A stretch of DNA of 64,000 bases from Mayfieldus sp963841445 (GTDB lineage: Bacteria; Actinomycetota; Thermoleophilia; Solirubrobacterales; 70-9): assembly GCA_963841445.1 (NCBI GenBank), contig CAWJCP010000002.1, positions 620,001 to 684,000 of the forward strand. The letters run 5' to 3'. The notes beneath the pieces are model-generated. The model was not told the DNA's origin, did not search any database, and was given only the letters and a program-made list of their open reading frames with translations. The position numbers were made by a program, and so were the translations under genes. This document shows positions 1 to 9,340 of the stretch, in pieces (the first letter of the stretch is position 1; the number at the start of each line of letters is the position of its first letter).

Positions 1-860
1 GGCCCGCCGGCGAAGGTCGAGCCGTGGTCGCCGGGCTGCAGCACGTCGGCGAATTCGGGCGCTGCGACGCAGGCCCCGATCGGCAGACCGCCGCCGAGCG
101 CCTTCGCGACCGTGATCAGGTCCGGGCGCACCGGCGTCTGCTCATAGGCCCACAGCGAGCCGGTCCTCCCGATTCCGGTCTGGATCTCGTCGAAGATCAG
201 CACGGCGCCTGCGCGATCGCAGGCCTCGCGGGCAGCGACCAGGGTCTCGTCGGGGACCGGGTAGATGCCGGCCTCGCCGAGGATCGGCTCGACGATGACC
301 GCCGCCGTGTCCGTGCCGACCGCTTCGTGCAGCGCCGCCGGATCGTCGAAGGGCACGGTCCGAAACCCCGCCAGCATCGGCGCGAAGTCGGGGTTGGCGG
401 CCATCGCCGGGGTGGCGGCAAGCGACCCCATCGTGCGGCCGTGAAAGGCGCGCTCGAAGCTGACGATCCGCGGCTTGGAGGCCCCGCGTCGGTGAGCGTG
501 CTTGCGGGCCAGCTTGATCGCGCACTCGTTGGCCTCGGTGCCGGAGTTGGTGAAGAAGGCCTTGCCGCCGAGGCTCGAGTCGCAGAGCCGCTCGGCGAGG
601 CGCACCGCCGGCTCGGAGTAGAAGAGGTTGGAGACGTGCTGCAGGCGCCCCGCCTGCTCCTGCACCGCCTCGACCACGGCGCGGTTGCAGTGGCCGACTG
701 AGCAGACCGAGATCCCGCTCAGGAAGTCGAGGTACTCCTTGCCATCGGCGTCCCAGAGCCGCGCGCCCTCACCGCGCACGAACTCGACCGGCAGCCGCTT
801 GTAGGTGTGCATCACGTAGCGCTGTTCGAGCTCCTGCAGCTCAGCCAGGCTCATGGTCAT
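1..860 (-). CDS. argD: Acetylornithine aminotransferase, 3' part missing at window edge
   Basis: PLP-dependent class III aminotransferase that converts N-acetylglutamate semialdehyde and glutamate to N-acetylornithine in arginine synthesis. Translating the minus strand from 860 gives a typical family N-terminus with LWDADGKEYLDFLSGISV, then FFTNSGTEANECAIKLARKH, FHGRTMGSL, the cofactor region FDEIQTGIGRTG and the PLP-lysine motif TVAKALGGGLPIGA. The frame runs off the left edge, so the C-terminal third is absent. Two in-frame ATGs lie at 860 and 854; I chose 860, but neither has a strong ribosome site. It lies 59 bases downstream of argB and is the last visible gene of the argC-J-B-D cluster. 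Confidence 0.95.
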   Translation of the reverse strand, partial: MTMSLAELQELEQRYVMHTYKRLPVEFVRGEGARLWDADGKEYLDFLSGISVCSVGHCNRAVVEAVQEQAGRLQHVSNLFYSEPAVRLAERLCDSSLGGKAFFTNSGTEANECAIKLARKHAHRRGASKPRIVSFERAFHGRTMGSLAATPAMAANPDFAPMLAGFRTVPFDDPAALHEAVGTDTAAVIVEPILGEAGIYPVPDETLVAAREACDRAGAVLIFDEIQTGIGRTGSLWAYEQTPVRPDLITVAKALGGGLPIGACVAAPEFADVLQPGDHGSTFAGG

Positions 861-918
861 CGTCCCGGAATTGGCGCGTTGTTCGTCATATGGGCGAATA
901 ACGCGCCAGTGGCCGACA

Positions 919-1764
919 TCACGGCGTGACCATCGTGCCGATGCCGGCGTCGGTGAAGAGCTCGAGCAGGAGGCTGTGCGGCTGGCGCCCGTCGATTATG
1001 TGCGCGTACTGGGTGCCGCCGCCGATCGCGTCGAGGCAGGCCTGCAGCTTCGGGCGCATTCCGCCTCCCACCGAGCCGAGCTTTGACTCCACCTCCTTCA
1101 CGGTCGCCCGCGAGATCAGCGAGTCGTGCCGCTCGGGATCCTCGAGCCAGCCCTCGACATCGGTCAGGAAGATCGCCTTGTGGGCGCCCAGCGCCGCGGC
1201 GACCTTGCCGGCTGCCTCGTCGGCGTTGACGTTGTAGGAATGGCCCTCGCGATCGGCGCCGGCCGAGGCGACGACCGGGATGTAGTCGGCCGCGATGTGG
1301 TTCAGGACGTCGACGTCGACGCGCTGGATCGAGCCGACCATCCCGACGTCGGCGCTGTTGGCCACCGGAGCGATCTCGAACAGCGTGCCGTCCTCGCCCG
1401 AAAGCCCGACCGCCGGCTGCCCGTGGCGGTTGAGCCGCAGGACGATGTCGGAGTTGAGCTTGCCGAGCAGGACCATCTTCGCCACCTCGACGGTCTCGGG
1501 GTCGGAGACGCGCAGGCCCTCGTGAAAGCGCACCTCCATCCCGAGCCGTTGCATGTACTCGGTGATCTCGGGCCCGCCGCCGTGCACGATCACCGGATTC
1601 AGCCCGACGTACTTGAGCAGCACCACGTCGCGGGCGAAGGCCTCGCGAAGCTCTTCGTCGCGCATCGCCGAGCCGCCGTACTTGATCACCACCGTGCGGC
1701 CATGGAACTCACGGATGTAAGGCAATGCTTCAAGGAGGACCTCGATGTTCGCGTGGTCAGACAT
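919..1764 (-). CDS. argB: Acetylglutamate kinase
   Basis: Phosphorylates N-acetylglutamate with ATP, the second step of the acetylated arginine route. The 281-residue product has the family length. Visible motifs are VVIKYGGSAM near residue 25 (nucleotide-binding Lys and glycine loop), VIVHGGGPEI (substrate loop), the SGEDGTLF region and LTDVEGW near the C-terminal half. The 119-base gap between argJ and argB (1765-1883) is longer than others in the cluster and is made of GAGCGAGC-type simple sequence; no gene or clear promoter was seen in it. Confidence 0.97.
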   Translation of the reverse strand: MSDHANIEVLLEALPYIREFHGRTVVIKYGGSAMRDEELREAFARDVVLLKYVGLNPVIVHGGGPEITEYMQRLGMEVRFHEGLRVSDPETVEVAKMVLLGKLNSDIVLRLNRHGQPAVGLSGEDGTLFEIAPVANSADVGMVGSIQRVDVDVLNHIAADYIPVVASAGADREGHSYNVNADEAAGKVAAALGAHKAIFLTDVEGWLEDPERHDSLISRATVKEVESKLGSVGGGMRPKLQACLDAIGGGTQYAHIIDGRQPHSLLLELFTDAGIGTMVTP

Positions 1765-1883
1765 CTGTTTCCGCCCGCGTACTCAGCTCCCGCTCACTCG
1801 CGCGATCACGATTCAAATCTCGCTCGCTCGCTCCCGCTTCCGCCGCGGGCGGGTGCCGCCCACCTTGCTCACCTCTTGTCTGT

Positions 1884-3038
1884 TCAGGTCGTGTACTCGG
1901 CATTCAGCTTCACGTAGTCGTAGGTCAGGTCGCTGAAGTACATGTGCGAGGCGCCGTCGCCGCGCCCGAGCCGCACCGAGAGGTCGGCCTCGGGAGCGTC
2001 GCTGGAGAGGTCATCGGCATCGATCTCGGCCGGGCCCAGCTCGGCGAGCTGCTCGCCGGCCAGCGCCATCCCCGCCGCCTGCGCGATCCGGCCCCAGTTC
2101 GGGTCGCGCCCGAAGAGCGCCGTCTTGACCAGCGGCGAGTTGGCGATCACACGGGCGACCCGCTCGGCCTCCTCGTCGGAGGCGGCAGCGGCAACCTCGA
2201 CGCGGCCGACCCGGGTCGCGCCCTCGCCGTCGGCGACCACCTCGAGCGCCAGCTGCAGCATCACCGCCTCCAGCAGCCCCGCCGGCATCTGGCGACCGCT
2301 GGTGCCGGTCGCCTGCAGCATCAGGGTGTCGTTGGTGCTCATCTGCCCGTCGACGCTGACCCGCTCAAAGGAGGCGGCGGTGGCGGCCCGCAGCGCGGCC
2401 TCGGGGTCTGCGAGCTCGGCGTCTGTCTGCACGAAGCCGAGCAGGGTCGCGAAGCCGGGCTCCATCATCCCCGCCCCCTTCGCCTGCGCGGAGACCGTCA
2501 CCCCGTCGAGGCCCACGGTGCAGCGCTTCGGCCAGCGGTCGGTGGTGCAGATCGCCGTCGCGAAGGCCTCGCCGCCGGTCTCGGACAGCTCCGATGCCGC
2601 CGCGTCGATCCCGCCGCGAACCGACTCGATGTCGAGCGGCACCCCGATCACCCCGGTCTCGGCGACCGCGACCGCGCGCGGCTCCAGCCCCAGCGATCCT
2701 GCGGCGGCGTCGCGCATCGCCAGCGCGTCGGCGTGGCCCTGCTCGCCGGTCGCCGCGTTGGCGTTTCCCGAGTTGACGACTGCCGCTCGCAGCGAGTCGA
2801 GGTCGCAATGCTCCCGGCAGACGCGCACCGGCGCCGCGGCGGCCGCGTTGCGGGTAAGAAGCAGCGACGAGGAGACCGTCGGGGCGTCGCAGGCGAGCAG
2901 CCCGAGGTCGGTCTCCCCCCCGCCCTTCAGCCCGCAGGCGACGCCGGCGGCCCGGAAGTCGCCCGCAAGCCGGCTCGGGTCGAGCTCCTCTACCCCTGGC
3001 GGCGGATCCACCCAGCGCGATTTGAAGAAACCGCTCAC
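1884..3038 (-). CDS. argJ: Bifunctional ornithine acetyltransferase / N-acetylglutamate synthase
   Basis: ArgJ recycles the acetyl group from N-acetylornithine to glutamate. The 384-residue protein contains the KGAGMMEPGFATLLGF segment. The Thr in the FATLL part corresponds to the autoprocessing nucleophile of the family (ATML in most members), which splits the precursor into alpha and beta chains. The C-terminal DPNWGRIAQAAGMA is also typical. Presence of argJ means the arginine pathway here is of the cyclic type; bifunctionality is inferred because no separate argA was seen. The gene starts 43 bases after argC. Confidence 0.96.
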   Translation of the reverse strand: MSGFFKSRWVDPPPGVEELDPSRLAGDFRAAGVACGLKGGGETDLGLLACDAPTVSSSLLLTRNAAAAAPVRVCREHCDLDSLRAAVVNSGNANAATGEQGHADALAMRDAAAGSLGLEPRAVAVAETGVIGVPLDIESVRGGIDAAASELSETGGEAFATAICTTDRWPKRCTVGLDGVTVSAQAKGAGMMEPGFATLLGFVQTDAELADPEAALRAATAASFERVSVDGQMSTNDTLMLQATGTSGRQMPAGLLEAVMLQLALEVVADGEGATRVGRVEVAAAASDEEAERVARVIANSPLVKTALFGRDPNWGRIAQAAGMALAGEQLAELGPAEIDADDLSSDAPEADLSVRLGRGDGASHMYFSDLTYDYVKLNAEYTT

Positions 3039-3081
3039 CGGCGCGCACCGCGAGATTGGCTCGATGCGACGTACGATTGGC

Positions 3082-4200
3082 TCATCGGAGCCCCTCGGTC
3101 TCGTCGAGCCCGAGCATCAGGTTGAGGTTCTGGATCGCCTGGCTCGAGGCTCCCTTCCAGAGGTTGTCGATCGCCGAGCTGACGACGATCCGCGAGCCGT
3201 TTCGCACCGGGTGGACGTGGCACTCGTTGGTGTCGCGCACGTCGCGGACTCCCGGCGGCGCCTCGACGACCCGCACGAAGGGCTCCTCCGCGTAGCGCTC
3301 CTCATAGAGCCTCGCGAGCTCATCCGCCTCGACTTCTCGGGTCGGCGTGACGAAGCACGTCGTCAGCTCCCCCTGGTCGAGCGGGATCAGGTGCGGCACG
3401 AAGGTCAGCTCGTAGGGCAATCCCTTGCCAGACCCCGACACCCCCGGACGCGAAGCGGAGGAGGTGTCGGGAGTTGTTCCCGGACGCGAAGCGGAGGACG
3501 TGCCCGGCATTGGTGTCAGGGCTGCCAGCTCCTGTGCGATCTCCGGGCTGTGGCGGTGGGCCTCCATCTTGTATGCGTAGGCATTCTCGGAAAGGGTCAC
3601 GAAGTGCATCTCGTCTCCCCCGCCCCGTCCGGCCCCGGAGATTCCCTGCATCGCGTTCACGACCAGGTCGGCGATCAGCCCCGCCTCGGCGAGCGGCGCC
3701 AGGGCCAGCACCGCCGCGGTCGGATAACAGCCCGGGTTGGCGACCAGGTCGGCGTCGCGGAGCTGCTCGCGGTAGAGCTCCGGCAGCCCGTAGACCGCAT
3801 CCGAGAGCAGCGCCGGCTCGCCGTGCGGGCCGTACCACTCCTCGTAGAGGTCGGGGTCGCGGAGCCGGAAGTCGGCCGAGAGGTCGACGACCTGGACCCC
3901 GAGGCTGCGCATCTCGGCGACGACGGGAGCTGAGGCGGCGTGCGGGTAGGCGACGATCGCGGCGTCGATCTCCTCCAGCCCCTCGAGATCGAGCTCGGTG
4001 AGCGGCAACGAGACCCGGTAGCGCGGGTAGAGCTCGTCGAGCCCCCGCCCCGCGTCGGTGCGGCTGGTCACCGCGGCCAGCTCGAGCCGCGGGTGGTCCC
4101 AGACGAGCTGCGCCGCCAGTGCCCCGGCGAAGCCGGAGGCGCCCGCCACGATCACCCGCGCCGCGGGGTCACCACCCAGATTCTGGCTCTGGTCATTCAC
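3082..4200 (-). CDS. argC: N-acetyl-gamma-glutamyl-phosphate reductase
   Basis: NADPH-dependent reductase that makes N-acetylglutamate semialdehyde. The N-terminus shows the Rossmann motif VIVAGASGFAGA; the catalytic cysteine lies in VANPGCYPTAAVLAL, and the C-terminal part has HLIPLDQGELTT. The protein is 372 residues, somewhat longer than usual, because a low-complexity linker with two TSSASRPG units is inserted before the ELTFVPHLIPL strand (see the repeat at 3443-3498). The GTG start overlaps the end of pheT by 8 bases, so the arg genes appear to be cotranscribed with pheST. Confidence 0.95.
   Translation of the reverse strand: MNDQSQNLGGDPAARVIVAGASGFAGALAAQLVWDHPRLELAAVTSRTDAGRGLDELYPRYRVSLPLTELDLEGLEEIDAAIVAYPHAASAPVVAEMRSLGVQVVDLSADFRLRDPDLYEEWYGPHGEPALLSDAVYGLPELYREQLRDADLVANPGCYPTAAVLALAPLAEAGLIADLVVNAMQGISGAGRGGGDEMHFVTLSENAYAYKMEAHRHSPEIAQELAALTPMPGTSSASRPGTTPDTSSASRPGVSGSGKGLPYELTFVPHLIPLDQGELTTCFVTPTREVEADELARLYEERYAEEPFVRVVEAPPGVRDVRDTNECHVHPVRNGSRIVVSSAIDNLWKGASSQAIQNLNLMLGLDETEGLR
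3443..3498. repeat. Perfect 20-bp direct repeat inside argC
   Basis: The 20-base unit CCCGGACGCGAAGCGGAGGA occurs at 3443-3462 and again at 3479-3498, a 36-base period that keeps the argC frame. It encodes the two TSSASRPG units of the linker. A related GAAGCGGAGGAGGT occurs in pheT near 4939-4953 and encodes TSSAS there as well. Confidence 0.9.
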
Positions 4201-6800
4201 GAAGCGACCCTCCCAGCTCGGCCAGCCCGGCGCGAATCCGCTCGCGCAGCTCGGCTACCTCCGCGTCGGTGAGGGTGCGGTCCGGTGCCCGAAAGGTGAG
4301 TCGTAGGGCAAGGCTCTTGCGCCCTTCGCCGACCTGGTCGCCGCGGTAGAGGTCGAAGACGTGCACCGAGCGCAGCAGCTCGCCCCCGCCGTCGAGCACC
4401 GCGCTCCGCACGCGCTCAGCAGCGACGTCCTCGTCGACGATCACGGCGAGGTCCTGCTGCACGGCCGGGAAGCTGGTCACGTCCTCGTACTGCTCCCTGC
4501 CCAGAGTCGCGGCCGCCGCCAGCTCGCCGAGCCCGATCTCGAACCCGGCGGCGGCCTCGAGGTCCCAGGCCCGGCAGACGAGCGGGTGGAGCTCGCCAAG
4601 CCAGCCCGCCTCGGCGCCGCCGAGCAGGACGCGCGCGGCGCGGCCCGGATGCAGAAAAGGCTCGGTCGCCTCCTCGACCCGCAACTCGGCGCCGAGCTGC
4701 GCTGCGAGAGCCTCGAGGGCGCCCTTGAGCGCGAAGAAGTCCGCCGGCCCGGGGTCGGCACGCCAGCTCGGCGGCGCCATCGCGCCGACGGCGAGGGCGC
4801 CGATCCGCTGCGGCTCGTGTGCGGGAGCGGGCCTGTTGCCCGCGAACGAGCCCCCGAGGACGCCAATCCGTCCTTCCGGGGACCGCGCGGCCTTCGCATC
4901 CGGGCCAAGCCCGGCTGATCGCTCGCCTGACGGCTCGCTGGAAGCGGAGGAGGTCGCGGGCATCTGCTTCAGGAAGACACGCCCCGACTCGTAGAGCGCC
5001 ACTCGCTCGGCGCCGTGGGCGACGTTGTAGCGGGCGGCGTCGAGCAGCGAGCCGAGCAGCGTCGTGCGCAATTGCGAGTGGTCGAGCGAGAGCGGGTTGG
5101 AGACCACGATCGGCGCCCCACGCGGAGTCGCCGTTCGCGAGCCGCAGGCGGGCCGGCATGCCGGGGTCGGTGAGGCTGAGGCTGACCACCGCGTCGAAGC
5201 CGAGGTCGCGCATCACGTCCTCGGCGCGGCGCCGCAGACCCTGCTCGGGGCTCAGCCTGCCGCCCTGGCCGACCGCCTCGGGCAGCGTCGAGGGGAGGTG
5301 CTCGTCGTAGCCGTGGATGCGCCCGACCTCCTCGATCAGGTCGACCTCGCGGGTGACGTCGTAGTGGCGCTCGAACGGGACCTCCACGGTGATTGTCGGG
5401 CCGGTGCCGTCAGGCGCCGGCACAGGCAGATCAGGCGGCGAAGCCGCCGCAATTTGTTCTGCATCGCCCACGCCGGCGACCCCGAAGCCGAGCCGCCCGA
5501 GGTACTCGCGGCACTCGCCGGGCTCGATCCGCATTCCGAGCACCTGCTCGACCCGTTCGACTTGGAGGCCCAATCTGCGCGCGTCCGGGATTTCGGCGGC
5601 CTCGTCGATCGTCCCCGGCACCAGCCGCGCCCCGCAGAGATCGACCAGCAGCCGCGAGGCGACCCGCTGGGCCCGCATCGCCATCTCGGGATGTAGCTGC
5701 TTCTCGAATCGATTCGAGGCCTCCGAGCGGAGGCCGAGCTTGCGCGAGGTGCGCAGGATGTTCACCCCGTTCCAGGTCGCGACCTCGAGCATGACCCGGG
5801 TGGTCGAGTCAGACACTTCGGAGACCTGGCCGCCCATGATCCCCGCGATCCCCGAGGGTCCGTCGCGATCGCAGACCAGGACCGCGTCGCCGTCGAAGCT
5901 GCGCTCGACCCCGTCGAGGGTGGTCATCTTCTCGCCCTCGACCGCGGTGCGGATGATCAGCCCTCCGCCCGGCACCCGGTCGAGATCGAAGGCGTGCAGC
6001 GGCTGCGCGGTCAGCAGCATCACGTAGTTGGTGATGTCGACGACGTTATTGATCGGCCGCTGGCCGGCCGCGATCAAGCGGCCCTTGAGCCACAGCGGCG
6101 AGGGGCCGATCGTGACGTCCTCGAACACGCGGGCGGTGAAGCGCGGGCAAAGCTCCGGCACCTCAACCGTGACCGAGGCGTAGTCGTTGACCTCGTCGCT
6201 GCCCGACGCCTGCGCGTCGGCCTCCCAGGGCGGCGTGGCGAGCGGCGCGGCGGTGATCGCATGCGCCTCGCGGGCGACCCCGTAGACGCCGAAGCAGTCG
6301 ACCCGGTTCGAGTGCACCTCGAGCTCGAGCACCGGCTCGGCGACGGGCAGGACGTCCGCGAGCGGCGTGCCCGGCCGCGGCCGGTCGTCGAGGACGACGA
6401 TCCCGCTCGCGTCGTCGCCGATCCCAAGCTCGGCCTCGGAGAGGATCATCCCGTCGGAGACGACGCCGCGCAGCTTCGCCTGTCCGAGCTTCTGCCCGTC
6501 GGGCATCGTCGCCCCCGGCAGCGCCACCGGCACCGTCTGTCCGGCGGCGACGTTGGGCGCCCCGCAGACGATCGTGCGGGTCGCGTCGCCGGCGTCGACC
6601 TCGCAGACGCTGAGCCGGTCGGCGTCAGGATGCTTCTTGGCCGAGACGACGCGCCCGACGACGAAGCCCTTCGGCGCCGGCGGGCCGACGTACGCGACGC
6701 CCTCGGTGTCGGTCGTGCGCAGGGCGAGCAGGGCGAGCAGATCCGGCGCCGGGATCCCCGGGTCGCAGTACTCGCGCAGCCAGGAGTACGGGACCTTCAT
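4193..6800 (-). CDS. pheT: Phenylalanyl-tRNA synthetase beta subunit, apparent frameshift
   Basis: Beta subunit of the alpha2-beta2 PheRS. From the N-terminus: MKVPYSWLREYCDP, a tRNA-binding OB fold (residues about 40-150), the B3/B4 editing region, B5 with EVDLIEEVGRIHGYD, then a core ending in the ferredoxin-like anticodon-binding domain (FPAVQQDLAVIVDEDV). Reading shifts by one base near 5110-5120, in a GGGG run between LANGDSAWG and VVSNPLSLDHSQLRTTL; removing one G restores the family sequence. Since PheT is normally essential, an assembly indel is the likely cause. Two linker insertions are visible: one rich in Ser/Gly/Pro beginning TSSASSEPSGERS, and one with SPPDLPVPAPDGTG before the B5 region. 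It overlaps pheS by ATGA. Confidence 0.92.
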
Positions 6801-7936
6801 CGGAACTGCTCCAGGACCCTGACGTCGTTCTCGAAGAACTTGCGCAGGTCGGGGACGCCGTGCTTGAGCATCGCGATGCGCTCGATCCCCATCCCGAACG
6901 CGAATCCCTGCACCCGCTCGGGGTCGTAACCATTGTGGGCGACGAACCCGAAGACGTTGGGGTCGACCATCCCCGAGCCGAGAATCTCGATCCAGCCGCT
7001 GCCCTTGCAGATCGAGCAGCGGCTGCCCTCGAAGTCGCCGCTGCCGTCGCATTTGAAGCAGGAGACGTCGACCTCGACGCTGGGCTCGGTGAAGGGGAAG
7101 AAGCCGGGCCGGAAGCGGGTGCTGCGCTCGGGGCCGAAGATCGCCCGTGCGAGCTCGTCCAGCGTCCCCTTCAGGTCCGCGAGCGTGATCCCCTCGGCTA
7201 CGGCCAACCCCTCGACCTGATGGAAGACGGGGCTGTGGGTGGCGTCGAAGGGGTCTGAGCGGTAGCAGCGACCCGGCACGACGATCAAGATCGGCGGCTC
7301 CTGGGCCTCCATGGCGCGCACCTGCATCGGCGAGGTGTGGGTCCGCAAGACGACGTCCTCGGGGCCAGGAGGAAGCGACGAGCCGGTGACCGCTTCGCCG
7401 GAGAAGCTCGGCGCCGGCTCGATGCGCAGGTCCGCGCTGAGGCTGGCGGGATCGACGTAGAAGGTGTCCTGGGCCATCCGCGCCGGGTGCCCGGGTGGAT
7501 GGTTGAGCGCCGTGAAGTTGTAATAGTCGAGCTCCACCTCCGGCCCCTCCATGACCCGGTAGCCGAGCCCGACGAAGACGTCCTCGATCTCGCGCTGGGT
7601 CCGGGCCAGGAGGTTGCGCGAGGCGCTCGGCAGCGGCGCCCCGGGAAGGGTCACGTCGATGCGGTCCTCGGCGAGGCGGGCGTCGATCTCGGCCGAGTCG
7701 AGCTCACCGGCGCGGCCGGCGAGCAGCGACTCCAGGGCCTGACGGGCCTGGTTCCCGGCCTTTCCGACCGTGCCGCGCTCCTGGTCGGGAAGCTGGGATA
7801 TCCCGCGCAGGATCCCGGTCAGCTCCGCCTTGCGGCCCAGGTAGGCGATCCGCAGCTGCTCCAGGTCCTCGGTCGTCGCGGCGGCGGAGATCGCCTCCTC
7901 CGCTTCGCGCCTTATCTGCTTGATCCGCTCAACCAT
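6797..7936 (-). CDS. pheS: Phenylalanyl-tRNA synthetase alpha subunit
   Basis: Catalytic subunit of PheRS, class II synthetase fold. An N-terminal coiled coil (about residues 1-85) precedes the catalytic domain, with motif 2 around VVPGRCYRSDPFDATHSPVFHQVEG and motif 3 around GFAFGMGIERIAMLKHGV. A four-cysteine cluster, CFKCDG and CSICKG, lies in the motif 2-3 interval and may bind a metal, which many homologues lack. I chose ATG at 7936 because GAGGTGAG lies just upstream; a GTG at 7945 would add three residues. The start overlaps the end of the methyltransferase gene. Confidence 0.95.
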   Translation of the reverse strand: MVERIKQIRREAEEAISAAATTEDLEQLRIAYLGRKAELTGILRGISQLPDQERGTVGKAGNQARQALESLLAGRAGELDSAEIDARLAEDRIDVTLPGAPLPSASRNLLARTQREIEDVFVGLGYRVMEGPEVELDYYNFTALNHPPGHPARMAQDTFYVDPASLSADLRIEPAPSFSGEAVTGSSLPPGPEDVVLRTHTSPMQVRAMEAQEPPILIVVPGRCYRSDPFDATHSPVFHQVEGLAVAEGITLADLKGTLDELARAIFGPERSTRFRPGFFPFTEPSVEVDVSCFKCDGSGDFEGSRCSICKGSGWIEILGSGMVDPNVFGFVAHNGYDPERVQGFAFGMGIERIAMLKHGVPDLRKFFENDVRVLEQFR

Positions 7937-8670
7937 CGCTCTCACCTCGGGGCGCCGCCGCGGGCCCGGCCCCGGGCGCGGGCGACGATATCCGCTGCAG
8001 GACGATCGCAGCCGCCGCGGCGACGTTCAGCGACTCGACCCCGGGGCGCAGCGGGATCGTCAGCGTCCGCTCGCAGGACTCGACGATTTCGGCTGGCAGG
8101 CCGGCCCGCTCGGCGCCGAGGCAAAGGGTGAGCGGCGGCGCGAGATTCGTCAGCGATTCGCCCCCGTGCGCGACTAGCGCGATGCGAGGAGCCGGAGTCG
8201 CGTCGAGCTCCGCCTGAACGAAAGGCTGGCCGAAGACCGAGCCCATGCTCGCCCGCACCGCCTTCGGGGCGAGCGGGTCGGCGCAGCCGGGGCCGAGAAC
8301 CACGGTCCCCTCGACCAGGGCGTTGGTCGGAACGAATCACCGCGCCCACGTTGGCCGGGTCGGAGAGCGCATGCAGATAGACGCACACCGGGCCCTCGAT
8401 CGGCACCGCTGCCGGTCGCTCCCAGGCGGCGATCACCCGCGTGCCCGAGCCGAGGGTCGAGCAGCCGTCGAGCAGCTGCGGCTCGACCTCGAGGCCGCCG
8501 ATGCCCGAGCCCGCGGCGCTGAGCAGCAGCCGCGGCTCGGCGCCGGCGGCGAGGCCGGCCTCGAGCAGGTCCTCGCCCTCGCCGAGGAAGAGGCCGGCGC
8601 GCTCACGCCCGCGCCGCTCGTGCAGGCTGCGGATCAGCTTCAGCTTCTCGTTCTGGGGGCTGGTGATCAT
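7929..8670 (-). CDS. SpoU/TrmH-family RNA 2'-O-methyltransferase, apparent frameshift
   Basis: Class IV (SPOUT) methyltransferase acting on rRNA or tRNA. The first frame starts MITSPQNEKLKLIRSLHERR and reaches DPANVGAVIR (motif 1 of the family), then the frame changes near 8330. The second frame carries ALVEGTVVLGPGCADPLAPK, RASMGSVF, LCLGAERAGLP and the C-terminal IPLRPGVESLNVAAAAAIVL, which forms the knotted SAM site. Removing one base in the CGTTCCGACC segment joins them. The gene follows rplT and precedes pheS, a common neighbourhood for this family in high-GC Gram-positive bacteria. Confidence 0.88.
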
Positions 8671-8690
8671 TTTGGGTGTCTGGTATTGGC

Positions 8691-8722
8691 AAAAAGAAAG
8701 GGCGGATCCTCTGGATCCGCCC
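8691..8722 (-). terminator. Rho-independent terminator after rplT
   Basis: On the minus strand a perfect 10-bp stem (GGGCGGATCC paired with GGATCCGCCC, three-base loop) is followed by TTTCTTTTT. It lies 26 bases past the rplT stop, so the rpmI-rplT transcript should end here and the methyltransferase-pheST-arg genes would need their own promoter or read-through. Confidence 0.93.
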
Positions 8723-8747
8723 GGGAGACTGAGTGTTCTGGGTCCGG

Positions 8748-9107
8748 CTAGGCCGCCGCACCCTCCCGGGCTAGCTCCACGAATCGGCGAAACGCGTCGC
8801 GATCGTTGACCGCGACGTCAGCGAGCATCTTGCGGTTCACCTCGACGCCGGCCTCTTTGAGGCCATGCATGAGCTGCGAGTAGCTGATTCCCTCTTGCCG
8901 CGCCGCGGCGTTGATGCGGATGATCCAGAGGCGCCGGAAGTCGCGCTTGCGGTTGCGCCGGTCACGGTAGGCGTAGGCGCCGGAGCGCTGCACCTGCTCC
9001 TTCGCGAAGCGGTAGGAGGACTTCTTGCGCCCCCAGTAGCCCTTCGCCTGCCGCAGCGTCGAGCGGCGCTTCTTGCGCGCGTGCACGGAGCGCTTCACCC
9101 GTGTCAC
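8748..9107 (-). CDS. rplT: 50S ribosomal protein L20
   Basis: The 119-residue basic protein MTRVKRSVHARKKRR...KGYWGRKKSSYR...LWIIRINAAARQEGISYSQ matches L20, which binds 23S rRNA early in assembly and in many bacteria represses its own operon. The GTG start at 9107 overlaps the rpmI stop by four bases. A strong terminator follows. Confidence 0.98.
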   Translation of the reverse strand: MTRVKRSVHARKKRRSTLRQAKGYWGRKKSSYRFAKEQVQRSGAYAYRDRRNRKRDFRRLWIIRINAAARQEGISYSQLMHGLKEAGVEVNRKMLADVAVNDRDAFRRFVELAREGAAA

Positions 9108-9304
9108 TTTCCGCCTCCGAGCAGCGTGCGAACCCTCTTTTGGTCGGGCTTTGAGATCTCGACCGGGCGCGCGAAGCGGCGCTTGCGCTTCGGCGACTTC
9201 TTCTCGAGGATGTGGCTCGAATAGGCACGGCGGCCGCGCAGCTTGCCCTTCGCGGTCTTGCGAAAGCGCTTCTTTGAGCCCGAGTGGGTCTTCATCTTCG
9301 GCAT
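9104..9304 (-). CDS. rpmI: 50S ribosomal protein L35
   Basis: The 66-residue basic protein begins MPKMKTHSGSKKRFRKTAKGKLRGRRAYSSHILEKKSPKRKRR, the standard L35 pattern. Normally it is directly preceded by infC. Here its upstream neighbour, 36 bases away and on the same strand, is an AMP-ligase gene. The 36-base spacer has no strong ribosome-binding site. A CAATAGT sequence upstream could be a weak -10 element, so the gene may depend on read-through from the cassette. Confidence 0.98.
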   Translation of the reverse strand: MPKMKTHSGSKKRFRKTAKGKLRGRRAYSSHILEKKSPKRKRRFARPVEISKPDQKRVRTLLGGGK

Positions 9305-9340
9305 CGGCCGACTATTGAAGCAGACGTTCGGGCGCGCCGG

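Noticed and set aside
1942..3933. A long plus-strand open frame of 663 codons over argJ/argC
   Set aside because: It is Ser/Ala/Arg-rich antisense shadow caused by high GC; argJ and argC on the other strand carry catalytic motifs.
4416..7052. An 878-residue PheT reading starting at 7052
   Set aside because: The first ~84 residues are pheS DNA in another frame. The MKVPYSW start at 6800 is correct and the end is a shifted frame after 5110.
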